Of a stretch of 64,000 nucleotides of DNA, positions 25,740-34,470 are shown in pieces. The stretch is from Pseudomonadota bacterium (GTDB lineage: Bacteria > Pseudomonadota > Alphaproteobacteria > Rhizobiales > Beijerinckiaceae). The first letter of the stretch is position 1. Every line of letters begins with the position of its first letter. Position numbers and translations under genes: made by a program. Under the pieces are notes generated by a model. That model made no database searches, was not told the DNA's origin, and saw only the letters and a list, made by a program, of their open reading frames with translations. The stretch covers positions 1 through 64,000 of the forward strand of contig JAEXGT010000106.1 in assembly GCA_023450615.1 (NCBI GenBank). The letters run 5' to 3'.

Positions 25740-27206
25740 TCAGCGGGAAAGCTGGTTCAACGGAATCTGCAGCTCCATGCGCAGCCCCTCGCGCCGCCAG
25801 TCGGCGCGGATCGTGCCGCACAACTGGTCGATGACGCTCTTGCGGGCGAGCTGCGAGCCGAAGCCTCTTGTCGACGGTTCGCGTTCGATGGGCGGACCGT
25901 TCGTTTCCTGCCACACGAGCGACATCGTCTCCTCGTCACGCCAGCAGCTGATCGTGAGATGCCCGTGGGAAACGGACAGCGCGCCGTATTTCGAGGCGTT
26001 GGTCGTCAACTCGTGCAGAACGAGCGTAAGGCTTGTCGCGGCTTTCGCGCCAACCGTGATCGGCGCGCAATCGATCAGGGTGCGCGCGGGAAGACCGAAA
26101 TCCCGATGCGGCGCGAGAATGGTTTGGATGATCTCCGACACGGAGGTCTCACCTTCGGCGGCGCTGTCTTCCGCAACTGCGGGGCGGATCAGCTCATGGG
26201 CCTTGGCCAGAGCGTTCAGGCGCCCATGAAGCGCATCGGCCATGTCCTGCGTGGAGGTTGCGGTCCGCGCCGTCATGGTCACCATGGCATTGGCCATGGC
26301 GAACAGGTTCTTGACGCGATGATCGAGTTCCTTCGCAAGAAGTTGCCGGGCTTCCTCGTTCTTGCGGCGCTCCGTGTTGTCGAGCATCGTGCCGAGAAGG
26401 CGTAAGGGTTTCGAGGTTCCATCCTCTTGCGTGTAAAGCATGCGGCCCCGGCAGCTGATCCAGCGGACGCCGCCGTCGGGATGGATGATGCGGTAATCCA
26501 TCTGCAGCCGCCCGCCGGAGGCAGGATCGTTCAGGGCGTCGACTTTCCTGCTGACCCATTCCCTGTCTTCAGGATGGATGAAGGACAGCCACAATTCGTG
26601 CGTGAGCGGCGTGTCGGGGCCGATGCCGAAGATCTGCCGGTAGCGATCCGACCAGAAGATTTTTCCGGTGGCGGCCGTCCAATCCCACATGCCCAGCTCT
26701 GCGGCCTCGACCGCCAGGGTCAGGCGTTCGTTGAACAGATCGGCTTCGAGCGCTTGTTGATTGGCCGCATCGCGAGCCCTGGCGCGTTCCGTCACATTGG
26801 CCGCGAGAGACAGGACGCCTTCGATCTCATCATTCGCGTTGCGGATCGGAAGAACTTTGAGGTCCCAATAGGTTTGCTGGCCCGCAAGCGTCAGCGGAAT
26901 GTCTCTCAGCTCGTGCGGCTCTCCCGTCGTGTAGGCGAGATAGCGCAGATTTTGCAGGGTCGGATTGTAAATGTCGCCCATGACCTCGAAGGGCGTTTTG
27001 CCCGTGAAGTCCTCCTCCGGCGCACCGAGGGCCGTGCGGAACAGCCTGTTGGCGAAAGCGAAGCGCGGGGGAGTGCCGTAGGTGACGACAACCGCCAGAG
27101 GGATGTTTTCCAGAATCTCGGCCAGGGCTTCATGGCCGAAATCCTCAATGCCATCGCGCAGGCGGATTTCATCGAGCCCAAATGCCCATGGCCTAGCAGG
27201 ACTCAA
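25740..27206 (-). CDS. HWE-family sensor histidine kinase with two PAS domains
   Basis: The 488-residue protein has no membrane helix. It has a PAS domain at about residues 25-140, a second PAS/PAC at about 165-285 (ELGMWDWTAATGKIFWSDRYRQIFG, a common blue-light/redox-like layout but without a visible LOV cysteine motif), then an HWE kinase core. The phospho-acceptor His is in KELDHRVKNLFAM, and the N-box is HELTTNASKYGAL. HWE kinases often feed the PhyR general stress response in alphaproteobacteria. No response regulator gene is adjacent, so it is an orphan. The only suitable start is TTG at 27206. Confidence 0.9.
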   Translation of the reverse strand: MSPARPWAFGLDEIRLRDGIEDFGHEALAEILENIPLAVVVTYGTPPRFAFANRLFRTALGAPEEDFTGKTPFEVMGDIYNPTLQNLRYLAYTTGEPHELRDIPLTLAGQQTYWDLKVLPIRNANDEIEGVLSLAANVTERARARDAANQQALEADLFNERLTLAVEAAELGMWDWTAATGKIFWSDRYRQIFGIGPDTPLTHELWLSFIHPEDREWVSRKVDALNDPASGGRLQMDYRIIHPDGGVRWISCRGRMLYTQEDGTSKPLRLLGTMLDNTERRKNEEARQLLAKELDHRVKNLFAMANAMVTMTARTATSTQDMADALHGRLNALAKAHELIRPAVAEDSAAEGETSVSEIIQTILAPHRDFGLPARTLIDCAPITVGAKAATSLTLVLHELTTNASKYGALSVSHGHLTISCWRDEETMSLVWQETNGPPIEREPSTRGFGSQLARKSVIDQLCGTIRADWRREGLRMELQIPLNQLSR

Positions 27207-27350
27207 GACCGTTAACCCCCCGGCTGAGGATCAGGCCCTCTGGAAATAGAAGGCATCCTGTATGTTATTACGGAAATTTTGCAGGCATTCATGAGGGAAA
27301 GCAAGGAGAGAATCCAGCCAGCTATCCTTCAGGATTACCCCTGCCTCCGC

Positions 27351-27698
27351 TTACGGATGGGGATCCGGAAAGCCGTGGCGGATGGAGAGAACTTTCAGGA
27401 TGGCGTCTTTATCCGACACGAAGCGGCGTCCGTTATGGGAGCCGGTTGCGAGCGCGTCATGAGCATCGTCCGCCAGCACGAGAAGCGGAAGAGATTGATG
27501 AGCCTCGCCGACGGCTTCGATGACGCTGCGCCGCGGGCGGGGCCATGCGACGCGTTCCACATCGAGCTTGCCGGCAAGCTGCGGGAATGAGGCGAGAACG
27601 CCTTCGAGCAGAGCGCAGTGCCAGCAATAGAAGCGTTGTCCCGGATAAGCCGGATCCTCGAAATCCGGCTTCAGGAGAAAGAGCTTGTCGCGTTTCAT
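27351..27698 (-). CDS. DUF3088-type small protein
   Basis: A 115-residue protein beginning MKRDKLFLLKPDFEDPAYPG, with WHCALLEGVL containing a Cys close to a thioredoxin-like position. It resembles the DUF3088 group, thought to have a thioredoxin-like fold with no known function. The ATG at 27698 is preferred to 27731, which overlaps the PfkB gene end more deeply. It lies 8 nt after the pfkB-type stop and is the last gene of the minus-strand peptidoglycan operon. It may simply be a passenger. Confidence 0.7.
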   Translation of the reverse strand: MKRDKLFLLKPDFEDPAYPGQRFYCWHCALLEGVLASFPQLAGKLDVERVAWPRPRRSVIEAVGEAHQSLPLLVLADDAHDALATGSHNGRRFVSDKDAILKVLSIRHGFPDPHP

Positions 27699-27705
27699 GA
27701 AAGGC

Positions 27706-28608
27706 TCACGCGGCCAGCTTGCGCTCGGCAAAGCGCGCCTGCGTCTCCTGAACGTCGCTCAGGCTCGGGATGCTTGCCTCGTTGCCGAGGTGCTGAATGG
27801 CGTAAGCGGAGGCCGCGCGGGCGAAGATGAAATGCTCGCGCCAGGGCTGGTCCGGACGCGCCATGGCGGAATAGACATAGGAGCCGTGGAAGATGTCGCC
27901 CGCGCCGTTGGTATCCACCACCGCCGAACCGGGGACGTCGAGGGCCGGAAGAATGCTTTCGGTGCCGCTCTCGTCGTACCAGACCATGCCGCGCTCGCCC
28001 ATGGTCACTCCGCCGATCTTGCAGCCGCGTCCCTTGAGATAGGCCAGCATCTCGTTCGGCGTCATCTCCATCTGCTCGCAGAGACGCTCGGCGACGATGG
28101 CGACATCGATGAACTCGAGAAGCTCATGGGTGTTGGAGCGCAGGCCGCCGCCATCGAGCGAGGTAAGAATGCCGGCTTCGCGGCAGGCTTTCGCATAATG
28201 CATCGCCGCATCGGCTTGGTGGCCGTCGAGATGCAGTGCGCGGCAGTTCTGCAGGTTCAGCGGCGGCACCGGATGCAGGTAATGATCGTCGCGGCAGCGC
28301 ACGATGGCGCGCTTGCCGCCGCGCGGCATGATGAAGGACAGGGAGGATTCCTTCACTTTCCGATGATGAACCGAGATGCCGTATTTGGCAGCCATGTCGA
28401 TGAACATGCGCCCCAGCCAATCGTCCGCGATCGAGGTCAGAAGATCGGGCGCGATGCCGAGTTTGGCGCAGGCGAAAGCGGCCGTCACTGCGTTGCCGCC
28501 GAAGGATATGGCGTAATCCCGCGCGACGGTTTTTTCGTCTCCGGTCGGAAGTTCGTCCGCCAGGAAGGTGACGTCGATATAGGTCTGGCCTACGAAGAGT
28601 GCTTGCAT
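27706..28608 (-). CDS. PfkB-family carbohydrate kinase
   Basis: The 300-residue kinase belongs to the ribokinase/PfkB family. The N-terminal Gly-Gly motif is ISFGGNAVTAAFACAKLG; the catalytic ATP/anion-hole motif is DTNGAGDIFHGSY near residue 245. Length is typical (about 300). The substrate cannot be inferred from the sequence. In this operon, downstream of murQ and a BadF-type kinase, it may phosphorylate a sugar released during muropeptide breakdown or fructose-6-phosphate, but that is context only. It ends 8 nt before the DUF3088 gene. Confidence 0.88.
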   Translation of the reverse strand: MQALFVGQTYIDVTFLADELPTGDEKTVARDYAISFGGNAVTAAFACAKLGIAPDLLTSIADDWLGRMFIDMAAKYGISVHHRKVKESSLSFIMPRGGKRAIVRCRDDHYLHPVPPLNLQNCRALHLDGHQADAAMHYAKACREAGILTSLDGGGLRSNTHELLEFIDVAIVAERLCEQMEMTPNEMLAYLKGRGCKIGGVTMGERGMVWYDESGTESILPALDVPGSAVVDTNGAGDIFHGSYVYSAMARPDQPWREHFIFARAASAYAIQHLGNEASIPSLSDVQETQARFAERKLAA

Positions 28609-28692
28609 GGCTTCAACAACTGCAGTTCAGGTCCGGATGGAGACAGAAGTCTTGGACGAGGAAGGGTCAATAGGCAAGCCTTGCGGGAAAGC

Positions 28693-29601
28693 TCAGGTCC
28701 TGTTCAACGTGGCGGCGAGCTTGGCGGCGGTCAGCGCCGCGTCCAGGTCCGTGGTGATGAACTCGACGGGGGCGATGAGGCCGTGCCTGAAAGCCTCCGC
28801 CACGATGGGGTGAAGGCGCGAGCTGCCGCCCGCCAGGGCCACGGGGCGCGGCCCGATGCGCTTGGTCAGGCTGTTGGCGAGGCGAGCCAGCTCCTCGCCC
28901 GCTTCCCGCAGGATGCGCAGGGCCGTCTGGTCGTCCGCCCGGGCCGCTTCGCCCACCGCCCGCGCAAGAGAGCCGATCTTGCCCCTGTCGCCGCCATAGA
29001 CATAGGAGCGCACGAGGTTCCAATCCGTGCCGCCGAGGGCTTTCGCCAGGGATTGCCCGAGAAGCGTCGCCCAGCCTTCGCCGGGGCTTTCCTCTTCCTT
29101 GCGCAGAACGCTCTTGAGGGCTTCCCGTGCGATCCAGAAGCCGGAGCCGCCATCGTCGATGAGGTTCCCGCGTCCGCCGACACGGATCACGTCCTTGGAC
29201 TCGGAGAGGTAATAGCCGATGGAGCCGGTGCCGCTATAGACGAGGATGCCTTCGCCCAGCGCGAAATAGGCCAGGTAGGCGATCCACATATCCTCGGCGA
29301 CGAAGACCTTGTCCTGCGCAAGCTCGAAGACATCCGCGAAGAGCGAGCGCATTTTCGCCTCTGCGGGCGTGTCGCGGGTCAGTCCCGTGATGCCCGCGAT
29401 GATGCTCTGCGGTTTGCCCTGGCGCAGGACATCCTGCGCCATGTCGAGGATGATCTGGCGGGCCCGTTCTTCCGCGGCTGCGGAAAACAGATGCCCGGTC
29501 AGAGGTTCGGCGTTGCCCTGCGCGATGCACTGACCCTGATCGTCAGCCAGGCGCCATCGCGTCGCCGTACCGCCTGCGTCGATGCCAAGCCCCAGTGCCA
29601 T
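28693..29601 (-). CDS. BadF/BadG-type kinase, probably an amino-sugar kinase (GlcNAc or MurNAc)
   Basis: The 302-residue ASKHA-family protein starts MALGLGIDAGGTATRWRLAD with the phosphate-1 loop. GTGSIGYYLSE supplies the second phosphate motif, IDDGGSGFWIAREALKSV is the core of the BadF/N-acetylglucosamine-kinase family, and LAGGSSRLHP is the adenosine loop. Relatives include eukaryotic NAGK and the clostridial MurK. It sits 43 nt past the murQ stop. Because GlcNAc is also served by the second kinase of this type at 39640-40521, this copy may prefer MurNAc or GlcN, an inference. Confidence 0.85.
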   Translation of the reverse strand: MALGLGIDAGGTATRWRLADDQGQCIAQGNAEPLTGHLFSAAAEERARQIILDMAQDVLRQGKPQSIIAGITGLTRDTPAEAKMRSLFADVFELAQDKVFVAEDMWIAYLAYFALGEGILVYSGTGSIGYYLSESKDVIRVGGRGNLIDDGGSGFWIAREALKSVLRKEEESPGEGWATLLGQSLAKALGGTDWNLVRSYVYGGDRGKIGSLARAVGEAARADDQTALRILREAGEELARLANSLTKRIGPRPVALAGGSSRLHPIVAEAFRHGLIAPVEFITTDLDAALTAAKLAATLNRT

Positions 29602-29644
29602 GACGCTTTATCTGCCCCTTCTGCCGCTGGAATATCGCGGCGTC

Positions 29645-30535
29645 TTATTTTTTCTGCGAGAACTCTGCCAGGGCTTGACGCAAATTGCCATCGTTTCGCG
29701 CAAGCGATCCCTGCGCATTTTGTAAGCTCGCGCCCATGGCGATGAGAACCGCGGTTTTCAGGTCGCCGTTCGCCTGAAGAATCGCATCGGCAGCCGTGGC
29801 TTCGTCGCAATCGGTAATCTGCATCACCATGATCTCGCTGCGGCGGCGCAGTTTCGCGTTGGTGGCGCGCATGTTCACCATGAGCCCGCGATAGACGCGG
29901 CCCATCCGCACCATGATGAGCGAAGAGAGAAGGTTCAGGATGATCTTCTGCGCCGTTCCCGCTTTCATGCGCGTCGATCCGGCGATCACCTCTTCGCCGG
30001 TATCGGCGAGGATGGGGTGGGAGCAGGCGTCCAGAATCGGCGCCTCCGCATTGTTGGAAATGCCGATGGTCTGAGCGCCGCGGGAGGCCGCCTCCTTCAG
30101 GGCCGCGATGGTGAAGGGCGTGCGCCCGCTGGCGGCGACACCGATCACGACATCGTCGGGACCGATATTGTTGTTGCGGATGCCGGCCGCGCCTTCCTCG
30201 ACCGAATCCTCAGCGTTCTCGACCGCCTTCATGATGGCGCGGTCGCCGCCGGCGATGAGATAAACGAGCTTGTCGTCGGGCCAGTTGAAGGTGGGCGGCA
30301 GCTCGGTTCCGTCCTGGACGCCGATGCGCCCCGAGGTTCCCGCGCCCACATAGACGAGGCGTCCGCCCCGGCGCAGGCGGATGACAGCTTCTTCCGCCGC
30401 CGCCGCGATGCCAGGGAGCGACGACCTGACGGCGGCCACCGCCGAGAGCTGTCCCTCATAGAAGGCCGACAGCACATCGAGGCTTGGCCACGTATCGAGA
30501 TCCTGGAAGCGGGTACTGAAATGTTCTGTCGCCAT
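29645..30535 (-). CDS. murQ: N-acetylmuramic acid 6-phosphate etherase
   Basis: MurQ cleaves the D-lactyl ether of MurNAc-6-phosphate to give GlcNAc-6-phosphate and lactate. The 296-residue protein has the SIS-fold motifs LVYVGAGTSGRIGVQDGTELPPTF, VIGVAASGRTPFT and EEVIAGSTRMKAGTAQKIILN, which carry the catalytic Glu and substrate contacts and are diagnostic. The ATG at 30535 (MATEHF) was chosen over 30586 because the family begins there. Upstream (30551-30575) lies a motif shared with two other promoters in this locus. It acts directly after AnmK in anhydro-MurNAc recycling. Confidence 0.96.
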   Translation of the reverse strand: MATEHFSTRFQDLDTWPSLDVLSAFYEGQLSAVAAVRSSLPGIAAAAEEAVIRLRRGGRLVYVGAGTSGRIGVQDGTELPPTFNWPDDKLVYLIAGGDRAIMKAVENAEDSVEEGAAGIRNNNIGPDDVVIGVAASGRTPFTIAALKEAASRGAQTIGISNNAEAPILDACSHPILADTGEEVIAGSTRMKAGTAQKIILNLLSSLIMVRMGRVYRGLMVNMRATNAKLRRRSEIMVMQITDCDEATAADAILQANGDLKTAVLIAMGASLQNAQGSLARNDGNLRQALAEFSQKK

Positions 30536-30550
30536 TATGCCAACTTTCTT

Positions 30551-30575
30551 CCAGACCAATATAGGACCAGTTGGC
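30551..30575 (-). promoter_or_regulatory. Candidate GntR operator upstream of murQ
   Basis: CCAGACCAATATA at 30551-30563, followed by GGACCAGTTGG, lies 16-40 nt before the murQ start. It resembles motifs at 32818-32831 and 40551-40565 that share CCAGAC(C/T)(G/A)(G/A)TA. Binding by the GntR protein at 38861-39643 is inferred from the distribution. Confidence 0.5.
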
Positions 30576-30643
30576 AGCCTCAGCAATCGGCGGCGGGCCC
30601 TTCGCGACCCACGTCACCAGATTTCTGCGGACATCCTTAAGGC

Positions 30644-31663
30644 CTAACTCTGACCGTCGAACAACGCGATGACCCGCTCGCCCGTTGCGCGGCGAAGATC
30701 CAGGATTCCGCTGTCTTTATGACGGGACGGATGCACCCGGTTGGTCAGGAGGGACCAGGCAAGACCGCGCTCGAAATCGAGCCACAATCCAGTGCCCGTA
30801 AATCCGGTATGGCCGATGGCCGTGGGCGAGCAGGCATCGCCGCCATGCCAGCCGGGATAGAAGCCTTCCCAGCCGATGGTGCGCTTCTCGGACATGCGCG
30901 TGCGAATAGCTTTGAGCGATGACGCCGAAAGGATCGAGCCGCCGAGAAGTCCATGGGCGAAGTCCAGGACGGCGTCGATGGGGCCGAACAGTCCCGCATG
31001 GCCGGAGGCCCCGCCGAGCGCGAAGGCGTTTTCATCGTGCACCTCGCCGCGTATCACGCGTCCGCGCCACGTGCAGCGCTCGGTGGCTGCGCATAGATGC
31101 GGGTCCGGGCGGAAGGAGAAGTTCCCGGGAAGCGGCTGGTCGATCAGGGGCTTCCCGGTCATGCGCTCGATGGCGATGCCGAGCAGCATGAAATTCATGT
31201 CGGAATAAACCGGCGGCCCGCTTTGCCAGACACGCTGGAGAATGAAGGCGCGCAGGGTGTTCGGGTCCTGACCGTAGGTATAAAGCGGCTCGACAGCGGG
31301 CAGATGCGTCTGATGCGCCAAACATTGCTGGAAGGTGAGGCGCCTCTCTGCGGCATTCATGTCGTATTGGCGCAAGTCGGGAATGACTTTGATCAGCGGA
31401 TCGTCGAGCGCGATGCGGCCCTCTTCCACGAGCTTCAGGATGGCGGTGGTGGTGAAGATCACCTTCGTGAGAGAGGCGAGATCGAACCACGTGTCCCGCG
31501 AGAGGCTTTCCTCCTGCGGTTCGATTTGCGCGAGGCCCTTCCAGCATACGGCGCGCCGTCCGTCCGCCGTGACGATTCCAAGAACGGCACCGGGAATATC
31601 GCCGCGCTCCACGGATGCGGCGGCGGGTGCGAAGGCCTGCTCGGCGATGCTTGTCACGGACAT
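30644..31663 (-). CDS. Class-C beta-lactamase-fold serine hydrolase, possible muropeptide amidase
   Basis: The 339-residue protein has the serine beta-lactamase motifs: the nucleophile SLTK in LASLTKVIFTTT near residue 65, and YSDMN for the YxN triad. The late region IGHTGFTGTG replaces KTG with HTG, as in class-C-like esterases and amidases. It has no signal peptide, so it probably acts in the cytoplasm on imported substrates. In Bacillus subtilis the MurNAc locus includes amiE, a protein of this family acting as an amidase. A similar role here, or an esterase role, is inference. It begins 3 nt from the anmK stop. Confidence 0.87.
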   Translation of the reverse strand: MSVTSIAEQAFAPAAASVERGDIPGAVLGIVTADGRRAVCWKGLAQIEPQEESLSRDTWFDLASLTKVIFTTTAILKLVEEGRIALDDPLIKVIPDLRQYDMNAAERRLTFQQCLAHQTHLPAVEPLYTYGQDPNTLRAFILQRVWQSGPPVYSDMNFMLLGIAIERMTGKPLIDQPLPGNFSFRPDPHLCAATERCTWRGRVIRGEVHDENAFALGGASGHAGLFGPIDAVLDFAHGLLGGSILSASSLKAIRTRMSEKRTIGWEGFYPGWHGGDACSPTAIGHTGFTGTGLWLDFERGLAWSLLTNRVHPSRHKDSGILDLRRATGERVIALFDGQS

Positions 31664-31666
31664 GGT

Positions 31667-32764
31667 TCAGGCGGCGTGATGCAGTTCGCCGCCGGGCATG
31701 GGATGCGGCACGCCCGTCGTCGTGGGAAGGCTCAAGGGCAGTCCGAGCACCGACCGCACGGCGAGATAGCCGAAGGCTTGCGCCTCAAGGAAATCACCAT
31801 TCCAGCCAACCGCTTCCACGGGATCGACGGGAACGCCGAGGCGTTCGTGCAGGCGGCGCATGAAATGCGCGTTGAGACGCCCGCCGCCGGTCACGAGCCA
31901 GCGCAGCGGCGCGCGGGGAACGTGGCGAAGGGCGGCCATGACGGATTCGATGGTGAAGGCGGCGAGAGTGGCCGCGCCGTCCTCGTCGGAAAGCGCCTCC
32001 ACGCCCTTGGCGCGGGCGTGAAAATCCTGGCGGTCGAGCGATTTGGGAGCAGGGCGCTCGAAGAACGGATTGCTCATGAATTCCGCCACGAGCTTTTCGT
32101 TCACCGTGCCGGATGCCGCGAGCCTGCCGTTCTCGTCGAAGCTCAGGCCACGGCGGCGCAGAACGAAATCGTCGAGCAGGGCGCTCGCTGGTCCCGTATC
32201 GAACGCGATCACCGTCTCGCCGTCGATATAGGTGACGTTCCCGACGCCGCCGAGATTGAGGATCATGATCGGCTGCGGGAGGTTGCTTGCCAGCGCGCGG
32301 TGATAAAGCGGAACGAAAGGCGCGCCTTCCCCGCCCGAGGCGACATCCGCATGGCGGAAGCGGTAAACCGTGTCGATGCCGAGCTCCTGCGCAACCAGGG
32401 CGCCGATGCCGAGCTGGCGGGTGAAGCGGTCCTCGGGCCGGTGATAGACGGTCTGTCCATGGAAACCGATCAGGCTCACATCCCGCGCGGCGACGTCCGC
32501 CTCTTCCATGAAGCGCCGGACCGCCGCGATATGAGCCTGCGTGACCGCCCGCTCCAGATCCTCCAGTGGCTCGCTTTGCGCGCGCGCCGGTTCGGCGATC
32601 AGCTCCTGCAGCGTCTTCCGCAGGTCGGCGGGATAGGAAAAGGTGCGCCCCGGCCCCGGCTTCACGAAGGCCTCGCCGTCCGTCTCGACAAGGGAGACAT
32701 CGATGCCGTCCATGGATGTGCCGCTGATCACGCCGATGGCTTTGACGGGCGGGCGCTGGGGCAT
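31667..32764 (-). CDS. anmK: Anhydro-N-acetylmuramic acid kinase
   Basis: AnmK hydrolyses the 1,6-anhydro bond of anhydro-MurNAc and phosphorylates it, giving MurNAc-6-phosphate for MurQ. The 365-residue protein opens with AIGVISGTSMDGIDVSLVET, the diagnostic ATP/sugar motif, and carries IGFHGQTVYHRP (substrate loop), LNLGGVGNVTYI, FDTGPASALLDDFV and VTGGGRLNAHFMRRL, all family hallmarks. The ATG at 32764 is preceded by GGAGGATAC. It starts the minus-strand operon and is divergent from the substrate-binding protein gene across 137 nt containing a candidate operator. Confidence 0.96.
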   Translation of the reverse strand: MPQRPPVKAIGVISGTSMDGIDVSLVETDGEAFVKPGPGRTFSYPADLRKTLQELIAEPARAQSEPLEDLERAVTQAHIAAVRRFMEEADVAARDVSLIGFHGQTVYHRPEDRFTRQLGIGALVAQELGIDTVYRFRHADVASGGEGAPFVPLYHRALASNLPQPIMILNLGGVGNVTYIDGETVIAFDTGPASALLDDFVLRRRGLSFDENGRLAASGTVNEKLVAEFMSNPFFERPAPKSLDRQDFHARAKGVEALSDEDGAATLAAFTIESVMAALRHVPRAPLRWLVTGGGRLNAHFMRRLHERLGVPVDPVEAVGWNGDFLEAQAFGYLAVRSVLGLPLSLPTTTGVPHPMPGGELHHAA

Positions 32765-32817
32765 CGTATCCTCCGGAATGAGTTGGTCACGGACCATACC
32801 ACAGGATGCCAAAGGGT

Positions 32818-32831
32818 CCAGACTGGTACGG
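32818..32831. promoter_or_regulatory. Candidate GntR operator in the anmK/SBP divergent promoter
   Basis: CCAGACTGGTACGG lies in the 137-nt divergent region between anmK and the substrate-binding protein gene. It matches the shared CCAGAC(C/T)(G/A)(G/A)TA pattern and is followed by GAATTGGACCA, which with the TGGT makes an inverted repeat with 10-nt spacing. One regulator could control both directions. Confidence 0.5.
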
Positions 32832-32901
32832 AATTGGACCATGACAGGCCTTGAGACCTGCTCTATAAGTTCCCGGCGGCTTCCAAGGGAGGATAAGACG
32901 C

Positions 32902-34401
32902 ATGTTCAGGTCAGCACTGCGCGGCACGTTGAGCGCGGGTTTCATGGTAGCTGCGATGGCTGCCGCTTCGGCGCAGGTTCTCGAGATCGGCACGGATCTC
33001 AGCCCTACGGGCCTCGATCCCCATCTCATCACTGCTTTTCCGAGCTTCATGGTGGTGAACGGCAACATCTATGAGGGCCTCACCGCCATCGACAAGGATC
33101 TGAAGACCGTCCCGAGCCTTGCCGAGTCCTGGACCGTCTCCGAGGACGGCAAGACCTATACTTTCAAGCTTCGCTCGGGCGTGAAATTCCACGACGGTTC
33201 GCCCTTTGAAGCGGCGGATGTGGTCGCTTCCGTGAAGCGCCTGCTCAGCAAGGACATGGCATCGCCGCTCGCAAGCCGCCTTTCCGCGGTGGAAAGCGCC
33301 AATGCGGTCGATGCGCAGACCGTTGAACTGAAGCTGAAGGAGCCGTCCGCGGCGCTTCTTTCTTCGCTCGCCAACATCGCCATCGTGCCGCGCTCCATGG
33401 AGACCAACAAGGACGCGCTCCAGAAGACGCCCGTCGGCACCGGCCCGTTCAAGTTCCAGGAATGGCAGCCCAACGGCTACATCCAACTCTCCAAGAACGA
33501 CGCTTATTGGGAGAAGGGACTGCCGAAGCTCTCCGGCCTCAAGTTTAACATCGTGCCGGAATCGGCCACGCGTCAGGTGGGCCTGACCAATGGCCAGTAT
33601 GCGCTCCTGCCGAACATCGACGCGGCAACAGCCTTGCAGCTCAAGGGCAAGCCGAACGTGAAGATCGCCGAGACCATGGATCTCGCCTACACGCTGATCG
33701 GCCTGAACGTGTCGAAGCCGCCCTTCGACAATCCGAAGGTGCGCGAGGCCGTGAACTACGCGATCAACCGTCAGGAGGTCGTCGATGCGGCGCTCTTCGG
33801 CGCGGGCGTTCCCGGCGGCCCGCTTTCGCCGGCGCTCAAGTCCTGGGCGCTCGATGTGAAGGAATTCTCCTGCTACGCGCATGATCCCGCGAAGGCTCAG
33901 GCGCTGTTGAAGGAAGCAGGTGTTGCGACGCCGGTCGCCGTTTCCATGAAGGTGCTGCCGCGCCAGGACATCAAGGATGTGGCGCAGGTGGTGCAGGAGC
34001 AGCTGAACAAGGCGGGCTTCAAGGTTGAGCTGATCAACCAGGAGCAGGGCCAGTTCATTCAGGATTGGCGCAACAGCAATTTCGACATGTTCGCTTCCAT
34101 CAATGCGGGCCAGCCCGACCCGGACGAGTATTTCTACCGCACCTTCCGCACGGGCGGATCGACCAACGTGTTCAAGTACTCGGATGCGGAGATCGACGGC
34201 CTGCTCGACAAGGCGCGGACCCTGTCGGATCAGGCCGAGCGCAAGAAGGCCTACGATCAGGTGCAGAAGAAGCTCGCCTGCTCGGGCCCGGCTGTGCACC
34301 TGACTTACGGCACGCTGTTCTCAGCCATGAACGACAAGCTGAAAGGCTATGACGTGATGGCGAACCGCTCGCTGATGATGCTGCGCGGCGCGTCCTACTA
34401 A
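32902..34401 (+). CDS. ABC transporter substrate-binding protein (family 5, DppA/OppA-like)
   Basis: A 499-residue periplasmic binding protein with a signal peptide (MFRSALRGTLSAGFMVAAMA, cleavage near ASA-Q at residue 24). The SBP_bac_5 signature is present: GLTAIDKDLKTVPSLAESWTVSEDGKTYTF (read in two parts at residues 57-85) and LRSGVKFHDGSPFEAADVV. Family members bind dipeptides, oligopeptides, nickel or muropeptides. Its gene is divergent from anmK and is followed by two permease genes, so peptidoglycan fragments are the likely cargo, an inference. A perfect hairpin after the stop probably reduces read-through into the permeases. Confidence 0.93.
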   Translation: MFRSALRGTLSAGFMVAAMAAASAQVLEIGTDLSPTGLDPHLITAFPSFMVVNGNIYEGLTAIDKDLKTVPSLAESWTVSEDGKTYTFKLRSGVKFHDGSPFEAADVVASVKRLLSKDMASPLASRLSAVESANAVDAQTVELKLKEPSAALLSSLANIAIVPRSMETNKDALQKTPVGTGPFKFQEWQPNGYIQLSKNDAYWEKGLPKLSGLKFNIVPESATRQVGLTNGQYALLPNIDAATALQLKGKPNVKIAETMDLAYTLIGLNVSKPPFDNPKVREAVNYAINRQEVVDAALFGAGVPGGPLSPALKSWALDVKEFSCYAHDPAKAQALLKEAGVATPVAVSMKVLPRQDIKDVAQVVQEQLNKAGFKVELINQEQGQFIQDWRNSNFDMFASINAGQPDPDEYFYRTFRTGGSTNVFKYSDAEIDGLLDKARTLSDQAERKKAYDQVQKKLACSGPAVHLTYGTLFSAMNDKLKGYDVMANRSLMMLRGASY

Positions 34402-34412
34402 ACGTGTGTCAC

Positions 34413-34451
34413 GCACCGGCGCGGATCATCCGCGCCGGTGCTTTTCTTTTT
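34413..34451 (+). terminator. Intra-operon rho-independent terminator/attenuator
   Basis: A 13-bp perfect stem (GCACCGGCGCGGA at 34413-34425 with its complement at 34429-34441) has a 3-nt loop and is followed by TTTTCTTTTT. It lies between the binding protein and the permease genes, so it probably causes partial termination to give more binding protein than permease. Confidence 0.9.
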
Positions 34452-34470
34452 CAGGAGAGCTTGGTTTTCC

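Noticed and set aside
27685..29745. A 686-codon plus-strand frame over the PfkB and BadF kinase genes
   Set aside because: It overlaps two genes with clear catalytic motifs on the minus strand and shows no family features of its own.
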